11,152 nucleotides of DNA from 20CM-2-65-7 sp035943355. Lineage in GTDB: Bacteria; Gemmatimonadota; Gemmatimonadetes; Gemmatimonadales; GWC2-71-9. Position numbers and translations under genes: made by a program. Under the pieces are notes generated by a model. The model made no database searches. It saw only the letters and a program-made list of their open reading frames with translations, and was not told where the DNA came from. The stretch lies in the NCBI GenBank assembly GCA_035943355.1, contig DASZCG010000050.1, positions 1-11,152 on the forward strand. Reading direction: 5' to 3'. Of this stretch, positions 1 through 6,028 are shown piece after piece. Numbering within the stretch: the first letter of the stretch is position 1; every line of letters begins with the position of its first letter.

Positions 1-412
1 GAAACGGCTCGTGGCGGTCCTCACCGGCGCCGCGTGCGGTTGTGTTGGCGCCTTCGCAGTGGCGTGTTTCTCCGAACGCGGCGCCGGACCGTCCGGCAAT
101 CAAGCCGGCGAATGCACCGTTCCGGTCTCGGTCATCGACTCGATGCACTACATCGTCGCCATTCGCAGCTTCGGCTTTCATCCCGATTCAATCAGCGTGC
201 CCCCCGGGGCAACAGTCACCTGGGTGAACTGCGAAACGCCGCCCCAGGAGCCTCACACCACCACGTCCAGCACCGCCGTATGGGACTCGCCGGAGCTCAG
301 TCCGGGAGATCGCTACTCTCATACCTTCCCGGATACCTTACCGGCCGGCGCTGCATTCCCGTATCACTGCACCCCGCACCCATTCATGCTAGGAAAAGTC
401 GTCATTCAATAA
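1..412 (+). CDS. Cupredoxin-fold lipoprotein (plastocyanin-like), 5' end cut by one codon
   Basis: Small exported copper-protein candidate. The frame is open to the left edge: codons AAA CGG CTC (2-10) precede the GTG at 11, and base 1 is g. The true start is therefore probably an ATG ending at base 1, giving an N terminus M-K-R-L-V-A-V-L; the GTG at 11 would remove the positive charges of the signal peptide. With that start the protein is about 137 aa. A lipoprotein signal with lipobox AVAC puts the lipidated Cys at residue 23. The rest is one cupredoxin domain: 'FHPDSISVPPGATVTWVN' is the typical first half, and the type 1 copper ligands are all visible as His86, Cys124, His127 and Met130 (PYHCTPHPFM). 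Known members are small periplasmic or membrane-anchored electron carriers. Partner and electron donor are unknown. The CHRD lipoprotein gene follows 88 bp downstream on the same strand with no terminator seen between them, so they may be co-transcribed. Confidence 0.85.
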   Translation, partial: KRLVAVLTGAACGCVGAFAVACFSERGAGPSGNQAGECTVPVSVIDSMHYIVAIRSFGFHPDSISVPPGATVTWVNCETPPQEPHTTTSSTAVWDSPELSPGDRYSHTFPDTLPAGAAFPYHCTPHPFMLGKVVIQ

Positions 413-439
413 CGCCGAGCGGTCGAAAGGAGGGCCGAG

Positions 440-487
440 TTGTCGTCCCGAAGCTTTGTGCGGTTCCACCTGCAATTAGTTGTGTAA
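440..487 (+). other. Possible 15-codon leader ORF upstream of the CHRD gene
   Basis: The 88-bp gap after the cupredoxin gene contains a second good Shine-Dalgarno (AAAGGAGGG, 426-434) six bases before a TTG at 440. It opens a frame encoding MSSRSFVRFHLQLVV and stops with TAA at 485-487. That stop codon overlaps the first bases of the TAAGGAGG ribosome binding site of the CHRD gene. The geometry fits translational coupling or a leader peptide, but a frame this short can arise by chance and the peptide has no recognisable composition. Low confidence. Confidence 0.25.
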
Positions 488-492
488 GGAGG
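485..492 (+). promoter_or_regulatory. Strong Shine-Dalgarno of the CHRD gene
   Basis: TAAGGAGG lies eight bases before the ATG at 501. It is a near-perfect complement to the 16S rRNA tail and the best ribosome binding site in the window. It decides the start: the in-frame GTG at 480 lies upstream of it and is not a plausible start. Confidence 0.85.
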
Positions 493-500
493 ATTTTGAT

Positions 501-974
501 ATGCACGTATTGCGAGCCTTTACACTGGCCGCAGCGGCTGTATCGACCGTTGGCGCCATCGCGGTCGCGTGCAGCGATAACAACTCGACCGGCATTCCCG
601 CCGGCCTCGAGGTCTACACAGCTGATCTGAACGGAGCGAACGAGCGTCCCACGGCCGTGACGTCGACGGCGAAGGCACACGCGATCATCACCGTGCTGGG
701 AACACAGATCAGTTGGCAGGTTGAGATTACGTCGGCGATCGACAGCGTGATCGCCGGGCACATCCACCGCGGGATCGCGGATTCTGCGGGCGGCGTAGTT
801 CAGAGCCTCTCGCCCACAGCCACGGGACTCGCGTTCACGGGCATTGTGGCCAACGGCTCGGCGACACCTCCCGATAGCGTGATCGCGCTGATGCGGGCCG
901 GAAAAGCTTACGTAAATATTCATACCAAGGCTCACACGGCCGGAGAGATTCGCGGTCAGTTGGTGAAGCAGTAG
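501..974 (+). CDS. CHRD domain-containing lipoprotein
   Basis: Predicted exported lipoprotein of 157 aa made of one CHRD (chordin) domain. The start is the ATG at 501, set by the ribosome binding site just upstream. Residues 1-24 form a signal peptide ending in lipobox AVAC with lipidated Cys24, followed by an acidic and Ser-rich segment (SDNNSTG). The CHRD domain then runs to the C terminus with its three hallmark blocks: LNGANERP (about residues 41-48), GHIHRGIADSAGG in the middle, and YVNIHTKAHTAGEIRGQL at the end. CHRD domains occur in animal chordin and in many bacterial exported proteins; the bacterial molecular role is not established, so none is assigned. The signal peptide closely resembles that of the cupredoxin lipoprotein upstream, down to the DNA level. 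A strong hairpin 29 bp after the stop should end the transcript. Confidence 0.9.
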   Translation: MHVLRAFTLAAAAVSTVGAIAVACSDNNSTGIPAGLEVYTADLNGANERPTAVTSTAKAHAIITVLGTQISWQVEITSAIDSVIAGHIHRGIADSAGGVVQSLSPTATGLAFTGIVANGSATPPDSVIALMRAGKAYVNIHTKAHTAGEIRGQLVKQ

Positions 975-997
975 CAGCGGGAATCACGCAACGCTGA

Positions 998-1039
998 CGT
1001 ATCCTGAGCGCGGCGCCGTTCCTCGGCGTCGCGCTCAGC
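998..1039 (-). pseudogene. Decayed copy of the 3' end of the TonB-like gene
   Basis: Read on the minus strand, these 42 bases encode AERDAEERRRAQDT. Positions 3677-3718, the 3' end of the TonB-like gene in the same operon, encode AEHDAEERRRAQDT. By hand I count 34 of 42 identical bases; apart from the H/R codon all differences are silent third positions, as expected if both copies once evolved as coding DNA. Looser similarity seems to continue past the block towards the stop. Nothing upstream is preserved, because the amidohydrolase ends at 1048. The segment coincides with the terminator hairpin. It could instead be convergence of a charged coiled-coil tail. Confidence 0.4.
1004..1038. terminator. 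Strong hairpin between convergent genes, likely bidirectional terminator
   Basis: Bases 1004-1018 pair with 1024-1038 over 15 consecutive pairs (one G-T wobble, 1013 with 1029), leaving a five-base loop TTCCT. It sits between the stop of the CHRD gene (974, + strand) and the stop of the amidohydrolase (1048, - strand), 9 bp beyond the latter. On the plus strand it is followed by CTTTACC, a weak T-run; on the minus strand there is no T-run. Stem strength and placement support termination in both directions, but the poor U-tracts leave the mechanism open. Confidence 0.7.
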
Positions 1040-1047
1040 TTTACCGA

Positions 1048-2328
1048 CTACCTCACGCCGTCGTCCCGGACCACCCGTCCCGATTTCATCACGAAACTGA
1101 CGCGCCGCAGCGCCGTGACGTCGCGCAGCGGGTCGCCGTCCACCGCGATGATGTCGGCCTCGAACCCCGGCGCAATCGCGCCGATACGGTCGCCCAGCCC
1201 CCCCGGCCCCCCCCCCAGCGCCTCGGCATTCAGCGACGTGGCCGCCACTATCGCATGCATCGGCGTCTCGCCCGCCTGCTGCACGCGACAGATCACGTCT
1301 TCCACGTTGTGGCCGTCCGCTCCCGCGACCGCATCGGTGCCATAGACCACCTTGAGCCCCGGCGTCGCCAGCGCCATGCGAATGTCCGCCGCCGCGAGCG
1401 GCAACACCCGCTCCATCGTCGCGAATCCCGAATCCGTGTAGTTGCCGATTCCCTGGTAGCGAGCGCGGTTGTCGAGGTAATTGCGGAACACCAGCGCGCA
1501 TTGCGGATCGAAGTAGGTGCCGCGCGCGGCCATCAACGACAGGACGTCCTGCGTCACAAAAATCCCGTGCTCGACCTGCGAGCACCCGGCCAGCGTCGCC
1601 GCGCGCACCGCCGCCGCGCTGTGGGCGTGAACCAGTGTGCGCAGGCCAAGTTTCCTGGCCTCGTCACAGACCGCGACCAGCTGCGAATCCGACATCGTCT
1701 GCTGACCGCCCTCCCGAATGCTCGCCGATGCGAAGAGCTTGATCAGATCCGCACCCTCGGACTTGCGTTGCCGCACCAGCGCCCGCAGCGAGTCGGGGCC
1801 GACGCGCGGATCGGCGAGCGGATCGAGCGACGTGAGAATGCGCGGTCCCGGCAACCCCTGCGTCGCGATCCAATCGCGCAAATCGGCATCGCTGCGCGAT
1901 CCGACGCTTTGAATCGTCGTGAAACCCGCCAGCAGTGTCGCGTACGCGTTCGCCGCCGCCGCGAGCATGGACTGGGCGGGCGTGTCGCCGTCGGCCGCGG
2001 TGTGCAGGCGATTCTGGCGGTTGAAGTACCATGCGGGATGGGTGTGGGCGTCGATCAGCCCGGGCAGCACCGTGCGGTCGCCGAGGTCCACGACGCGCGC
2101 TCCAGGCGGTAGCGCGCCGCGCGGTACGATCCGCGCGATGCGATTGCCCGCGATGATGATGTCTACGTTGTGTTGCACGGCGCCGCGGCCGTCGAGCAGC
2201 GTCGCGGCGCGGAGCACGGTGGTGTCCTGCGCTGAGAGAAACCGAGGGACTGTAAGGAAAGCGAGAAGGAGGGCGCCCTTAAAGGGCGCGCGTAGTGGCC
2301 GAGCCCGGGCTTCAGCCCAGGGGATCAA
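1048..2328 (-). CDS. Exported metal-dependent amidohydrolase (imidazolonepropionase-like)
   Basis: Predicted periplasmic amidohydrolase of about 426 aa, of the imidazolonepropionase/Xaa-Pro dipeptidase-like group that hydrolyses cyclic amides or peptides at a metal centre. Visible metal and catalytic positions are the HTH motif at 95-97 (LIDAHTHP), Lys197 (DLIKLFAS, the usual carboxylated lysine), His234/His236 (LVHAHS), His254 (VEHGIF) and Asp332 (YGTDAV). The C-terminal composite-domain strand block (GAIAPGFEADIIAVDGDPL) is typical. Residues 15-34 form a signal peptide ending LSAQD. The start is awkward: no ATG or GTG lies between the preceding stop and the signal peptide, so I take the TTG at 2328-2326, which overlaps the M20 stop codon. 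The first 18 or so codons cross a REP-like palindrome pair. The frame also carries C7 and C10 runs at 1198-1216, encoding a Gly/Pro insertion. Last gene of the minus-strand operon; true substrate not inferable. Confidence 0.85.
   Translation of the reverse strand: MIPWAEARARPLRAPFKGALLLAFLTVPRFLSAQDTTVLRAATLLDGRGAVQHNVDIIIAGNRIARIVPRGALPPGARVVDLGDRTVLPGLIDAHTHPAWYFNRQNRLHTAADGDTPAQSMLAAAANAYATLLAGFTTIQSVGSRSDADLRDWIATQGLPGPRILTSLDPLADPRVGPDSLRALVRQRKSEGADLIKLFASASIREGGQQTMSDSQLVAVCDEARKLGLRTLVHAHSAAAVRAATLAGCSQVEHGIFVTQDVLSLMAARGTYFDPQCALVFRNYLDNRARYQGIGNYTDSGFATMERVLPLAAADIRMALATPGLKVVYGTDAVAGADGHNVEDVICRVQQAGETPMHAIVAATSLNAEALGGGPGGLGDRIGAIAPGFEADIIAVDGDPLRDVTALRRVSFVMKSGRVVRDDGVR
2273..2321. 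repeat. REP-like pair of palindromes at the M20/amidohydrolase junction
   Basis: Two GC-rich inverted repeats lie side by side. The first (2273-2289) is GCGCCCTT-A-AAGGGCGC. The second (2304-2321) centres on GGGCTTCAGCCC, with the overlapping perfect palindrome AGCCCGGGCT at 2302-2311. Their position at a gene boundary and the GGGCTTCAGCCC core resemble bacterial REP-type intergenic repeats. Only one copy occurs in this window, so repetition in the genome is an inference. The element lies inside the predicted first codons of the amidohydrolase. Confidence 0.45.
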
Positions 2329-3659
2329 TTGGCTCCCGCCGCCGCGTTCCTCGTGAACTGCGACGCCGGCCGCTTTCCCAATCGATACAGAAGCAGTGCC
2401 GCGCGCTCGGTCTGCATCGTGAGCGTCGTGAGATCGATCCACTCCTCCGGCGCATGCGTGCCGCCGCCCAACGCGCCAAGTCCGTCGAGGCCGTCGATCA
2501 GCGGCGCGACAAAGGAAATGTCTCCGGCCCCGCGCCGCCCGGGGTCGAGCGGCGCCACCGCGCCATAGCCGAGCGCCTTGCTCGCGGAGTCGTAGACCGC
2601 GAGCAGCCGGGCGTTCCCCACCGTCGGCGACATCGCGGGATACTCGTCGCGGAATACGATGGTGGCATCCGTGCCTGGAAGGTGCTGCGCCACGATGGCC
2701 CGCATGCGCTCGCGGGTGCGCGTGAGCTGCTCGGCGGAGATAAAACGCAAATCGCCGTGCGCGATCGCGTGTGACGGGACGATGTTGAGCTTGCTCGCCG
2801 CCGTTCCGCTGATCGCCACCGTGTCGTACGTAACGTCGGTTCCGCCCACGATCGTCGCCGCGTTGAACGTCAGGTACTGCTCGCCCGCGAGCTGCGTACG
2901 GAAGGCATCGAGAATCCTGGCCACCTCGTACACCGCCCCGTAGCCGGCGCCTGGACCGAACACACCCGCCGAATGCGCCTGGCGACCCGTGGCAATGACC
3001 CGCCAGGCGCTGGCGCCCCGGCGCGCCACGGTCGCGTCCGCACGGTTGCCGGCCTCGAACGCCAGGGCAATGTCATTGCGCTGTGCTGCCTCAATCAGCG
3101 CCCGGCGCGCGTCAGCGAGGGGCTCGCCCGGATGCTCCTCGTCGCCGGTGAAGACGATCGTGATGTTCATGTCGCGCAGCGCGCCCGCGGCCTGCAGGGC
3201 CATCAGCGCGTACAGAATCACCACGTCGCCTCCCTTCATGTCGGCCCCGCCGATGCCGCGCGCCGTCGAATCCTGCCGCACCCAGCTCGCGCCCGCGGGC
3301 TCGACCACCGTGTCGAGGTGACCGATGAGCAGCGTCCGCACTGCCCCAGGCTTCCCGCGATGCTCGGCGATCAGATGCCCAGCCCGGCGCACCGAGTCGG
3401 GCACGGCAACCCAGCTCGTGGTGAAGCCGAGCGAGTCGAGCGACGCGCGGAACACCGCGCCGACTTTGCGCACGCCCTCGAGGTTCAACGTGCTGCTGGG
3501 GATGTCGACGACCCGCTGCAAATACGCGATCTGCGCCTCGCGCGCGGACGTAATATTCGTACGGATGCGCTGCTCCTGGCGGTCGAGAGACTGAGCAGCG
3601 ACGCCGGTGGAGACGAACGACAGAATGGTGAGGATGCTCGGGAGACGGCTGCTCTGCAC
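2325..3659 (-). CDS. Exported M20 family metallopeptidase (glutamate carboxypeptidase-like)
   Basis: Predicted secreted or periplasmic zinc exopeptidase/deacylase of 444 aa, full length for M20A. Signal peptide at 1-24 (ending GVAAQS). The di-metal site is complete: His114 and Asp116 (IGHLDTV), Asp140 (GGADMKGG), catalytic Glu174 with metal ligand Glu175 (GDEEHPGE), Glu202 (FEAGN) and His402 (GGGTHAPEE). The lid/dimerisation domain at roughly 210-325 carries GRQAHSAGVFGPGAG with His229. Glutamate carboxypeptidases, ArgE, DapE and aminoacylases share this core; export and the GDEEHPGE context favour a carboxypeptidase-like hydrolase of peptides or N-acyl amino acids, with unknown specificity. 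The start is GTG at 3659-3657, overlapping the TAG stop of the upstream gene by one base (TAGTG). No good Shine-Dalgarno is seen, so reinitiation is likely. Its own stop overlaps the proposed TTG start of the amidohydrolase. The pair reads as an export-and-degrade module. Confidence 0.92.
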   Translation of the reverse strand: MQSSRLPSILTILSFVSTGVAAQSLDRQEQRIRTNITSAREAQIAYLQRVVDIPSSTLNLEGVRKVGAVFRASLDSLGFTTSWVAVPDSVRRAGHLIAEHRGKPGAVRTLLIGHLDTVVEPAGASWVRQDSTARGIGGADMKGGDVVILYALMALQAAGALRDMNITIVFTGDEEHPGEPLADARRALIEAAQRNDIALAFEAGNRADATVARRGASAWRVIATGRQAHSAGVFGPGAGYGAVYEVARILDAFRTQLAGEQYLTFNAATIVGGTDVTYDTVAISGTAASKLNIVPSHAIAHGDLRFISAEQLTRTRERMRAIVAQHLPGTDATIVFRDEYPAMSPTVGNARLLAVYDSASKALGYGAVAPLDPGRRGAGDISFVAPLIDGLDGLGALGGGTHAPEEWIDLTTLTMQTERAALLLYRLGKRPASQFTRNAAAGAN

Positions 3660-4546
3660 TACGGCACCGCTTTGACGGTATCCTGCGCGCGCCGCCGCTC
3701 TTCGGCGTCATGCTCGGCCTGGCGCCGGTCTCGCAGCTCGTGCACATAGCGCTTGAATTCGCGCAGCGACTGCGCGCGATTGGCCGCTTGGAGGATGTCC
3801 TCGCGCATGTAGTTGAGCTGCCGCATCCGCATTTCTTCGTCGAAGTTGCCTGGCGGCAGCAGATTGCCGAGCAAGGCGAGCGCCGGCGTGGGGATCTTGA
3901 TGCCCGCGATGTGAATGTACGCGGAGTCGATACCCCACTCGGGTTTCTCCGGCGTTCCACCCACAGTCCACTTGGGCCGCTGCTTCTCGCTCTGCATCTG
4001 ATCGAGGATCTGGTTCAGCGAATCCACCATCGCGCGCAACCGCTCGATTGCCGCAGAGTGCTGCGCGGCAGTGTCGCCGTACAGCGCAGCCGCGACGGGC
4101 GCGGGCAAGGCCGGACGCGGGCTGACCCACAGTCGCCCGTCGCCCACCTGCGGCGCCGGCGCGACCAGGCTGGCATTGGGATCGTAGGCCGGCATCGTGA
4201 CAGCCGTGTCGCGCTGTGGGGTCGCAGCGGCCGCCGCCGCCACTGCGGGTGAAGGCGGAGTAGGAGGCGCGGGGTGGGGGGGTGGCGGCGTTGCCGCAGT
4301 AGCCGGTCGCGAGGTCTCATGGCCGGACGCGAGAGTCTTGGGCCCGTTCGCGCGTTCTTCCCGCGTCCCGGGGACGAATATGAGGGCGTCGCCGGTGTCC
4401 ACCGGTTGCAGGACGATGTAGTCGGCGCGGCGCCATGGCGCCTCCCACGACACCGTGAAGAACAGCACCACGGCGACGACGTGGATCGCCGCGGCGCTGA
4501 GCCACGCGCGACCACTCGGAGGCGTCGTTACCGGGCGATCAAACAG
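3659..4546 (-). CDS. Membrane-anchored Pro/Ala-rich protein, TonB-like N terminus
   Basis: Function not recognised with confidence. About 295 aa if started at the CTG at 4546, which has GGAAAGG nine bases upstream; no ATG, GTG or TTG is available in frame nearby, so the start is uncertain. Visible order: short cytoplasmic N terminus; one transmembrane helix at about 16-34 (SAAAIHVVAVVLFFTVSW), resembling TonB-type energy transducers; a Pro/Ala-rich stretch at 81-110 typical of a periplasm-spanning linker; a helical segment at about 165-190; then a C-terminal domain ending in a highly charged helix (about 245-290, ...HDAEERRRAQDT). A TonB C-terminal domain (YP motif followed by beta strands) is not evident, so calling it TonB would be overreach. 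It overlaps the aminotransferase end by 8 bases and shares its stop base with the M20 start. The 3' end has a decayed relative at 998-1039. Confidence 0.7.
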   Translation of the reverse strand: MFDRPVTTPPSGRAWLSAAAIHVVAVVLFFTVSWEAPWRRADYIVLQPVDTGDALIFVPGTREERANGPKTLASGHETSRPATAATPPPPHPAPPTPPSPAVAAAAAATPQRDTAVTMPAYDPNASLVAPAPQVGDGRLWVSPRPALPAPVAAALYGDTAAQHSAAIERLRAMVDSLNQILDQMQSEKQRPKWTVGGTPEKPEWGIDSAYIHIAGIKIPTPALALLGNLLPPGNFDEEMRMRQLNYMREDILQAANRAQSLREFKRYVHELRDRRQAEHDAEERRRAQDTVKAVP

Positions 4547-5708
4547 CGGCCAGCACCTTTCCCAGCCGCTCCGCCGCCTCGAGCAGGCGCGGCGTGGCGA
4601 CCGTGAGCGCGATGCGGAAGAATCCTTCCGCGCCCGCGCCGAATGCACTGCCCGGCAGCGTGACGACGCCGACATCTTCGAGCGCGCGCTTCTGGAACGC
4701 CGCCGATGCGAGACCCTCGGGCAGCGGCACCCACAGATACATCGTCGCGCGCGGTGACTCGACTTCGAAGCCGGTGGTGCGCAGCGCAGGAAGAATCGCG
4801 TCGCGCCGCTCCTTGAACTGCGCGACGTACCCCGCGGCGAGGCGCTCGGCCTGCTTCAAGACCTCCGCGCCGGCGGCCTGGACCGCGAGGAACGCGCCGG
4901 TGTCGATGTAGTTCTTCACGCGCGCCAGCGCCGCGATACGGTCGGGACGCCCCACCGCCCAGCCGAGCCGCCACCCCGTCATGCAGAAGCTCTTGGAGAG
5001 CGAGTGGAACTCGACCGCGACGTCCATCGCGCCGGGAATCTCGAAGATCGACGGCGCGACGTACCCGTCGAACGTGATCTCGCAGTACGGATTGTCGTAC
5101 GCGAGCAGGACATCGTACTCGCGGCACGCCGCGATCGTGCGCTCCAGATAGTCGCGCGGCGCGACGGCGGCGGTCGGATTGTTCGGGTAGTTCAGATAGA
5201 TCAGCTTGGCGCGTTTCCGGACGTCGCGCGGAATCTCAGCGAGCTCGAGCAGGAAATCGGTTCGCGGCGTGAGATCGACGAGGTAGGGCTCGCCATCGGC
5301 CAGTACCGTGCCGCCGTGGTACACCGCGTACCCCGGCACGGGAACGATGGCGACATCACCGGGATCGAGCACGGCCGTCGCAAGATGCGCGATGCCTTCC
5401 TTGGAGCCGAGAATCGGATGCAGCTCCTTGAAGGGATCGACGGTCACGCCGAAGCGGCGGTGCATGTACGCAGCCGCCGCCTCGCGGAACGCGGGGAGGC
5501 CGAGCTGGAATGCGTAGCGGCTCATCGCCGGATCCTGCAGCGCGCGCGTCAGCGCGTGCACCGCAACCTCTGGGGGAGCAAAGTCCGCGTCCCCTGCACC
5601 GACGTCGATCAGATCGACGCCCTGCGCGATCAGCCGCCGTTTGATCGCCGGCAACTCGGCCATCGGATACGTCGGCAGCTGTGCGACCCGCTTACTGAAT
5701 GCCGTCAC
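4539..5708 (-). CDS. PLP-dependent class I/II aminotransferase, DapL-like
   Basis: Cytoplasmic fold-type I aminotransferase of 389 aa, full length. PLP site residues are visible: Lys239 in SLSKSFCMTGWRLGW (Schiff base lysine), NYPNNPT at 173-179, Asp205 and Tyr208 in AYDNPY, and the carboxylate-binding Arg365 (FFRIAL). The GSKEGIAHL block at 101-109 and the PVPGYAVY block at 123-130 resemble LL-diaminopimelate aminotransferase and related alanine/methionine aminotransferases, so DapL-like is the best label. Substrate choice (diaminopimelate, alanine, aspartate or methionine) cannot be read from the sequence; no other lysine or peptidoglycan gene is nearby. The start is GTG at 5708-5706, with AGGAG (5718-5714) five bases upstream inside the final codons of the ABM-like gene, whose TAG lies between the two. 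The C-terminal codons overlap the start region of the TonB-like gene. Confidence 0.9.
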   Translation of the reverse strand: MTAFSKRVAQLPTYPMAELPAIKRRLIAQGVDLIDVGAGDADFAPPEVAVHALTRALQDPAMSRYAFQLGLPAFREAAAAYMHRRFGVTVDPFKELHPILGSKEGIAHLATAVLDPGDVAIVPVPGYAVYHGGTVLADGEPYLVDLTPRTDFLLELAEIPRDVRKRAKLIYLNYPNNPTAAVAPRDYLERTIAACREYDVLLAYDNPYCEITFDGYVAPSIFEIPGAMDVAVEFHSLSKSFCMTGWRLGWAVGRPDRIAALARVKNYIDTGAFLAVQAAGAEVLKQAERLAAGYVAQFKERRDAILPALRTTGFEVESPRATMYLWVPLPEGLASAAFQKRALEDVGVVTLPGSAFGAGAEGFFRIALTVATPRLLEAAERLGKVLAAV

Positions 5709-5710
5709 TG

Positions 5711-6019
5711 CTACTCCTGTGCTCTCGTTTCGAAGTCGCCGACTTTGTGCTCGGCCTCGGTCATCGCGGAGCAGCGCGCGTCGAGCCTCTCGTATTCATT
5801 GCGAAAGGCATCCTTGAATCGGTGGTAATCGTCGCGCGTGCGCCAGCGGTCGATGGTGAGGTACTGGGAGGTGTTATACGTCTCGTGCCGCAGCTCGGAC
5901 CCCGCGAATCCTGGTGCGCGCTGGAACAGCCTCACCCAATCGCCATCGGGACCGTACGCCCGCTCGAACGCTCGCGCTTGCGCGGGCTTTACGTCAAATG
6001 ACCACACGACCCAGTACAC
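5711..6019 (-). CDS. Small dimeric alpha-beta barrel (ABM-like) protein
   Basis: Protein of 102 aa resembling the antibiotic biosynthesis monooxygenase (ABM) / dimeric alpha-beta barrel superfamily. Visible features: an N-terminal strand MYWVVWSFDVKP, the FERAYGPDGDWVRLFQRAPGF block, then YLTIDRWRTRDDYHRF and a helical end with EYERLDARC. The GDWxRLFxRAPG pattern is the one I associate with this family. Family members include cofactor-free oxygenases and many of unknown role; catalysis is not shown here and no biosynthetic cluster surrounds it. The start is GTG at 6019-6017, 9 bp after the helicase stop. Its only possible ribosome binding site is a run of seven G (6025-6019) running into the start codon. 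It ends two bases before the aminotransferase start and supplies that gene's Shine-Dalgarno. Confidence 0.8.
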   Translation of the reverse strand: MYWVVWSFDVKPAQARAFERAYGPDGDWVRLFQRAPGFAGSELRHETYNTSQYLTIDRWRTRDDYHRFKDAFRNEYERLDARCSAMTEAEHKVGDFETRAQE

Positions 6020-6028
6020 CCCCCCAAT

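Noticed and set aside
413..484. A sigma-70 type promoter in the gap before the CHRD gene
   Set aside because: TTG-containing and AT-richer stretches exist, but no pair of -35 and -10 boxes with correct spacing was convincing.
480..500. GTG at 480 as the start of the CHRD gene
   Set aside because: It precedes the strong TAAGGAGG site and would place seven residues before a standard lipoprotein signal.
2329..2442. N-terminal extension of the amidohydrolase to an ATG at 2442
   Set aside because: It would overlap the M20 gene by over 110 bases and put 38 non-conserved residues before a normal signal peptide.
4547..4675. N-terminal extension of the TonB-like protein to 4675
   Set aside because: The added residues are Arg/Ser-rich and lie entirely in a shadow frame of the aminotransferase.
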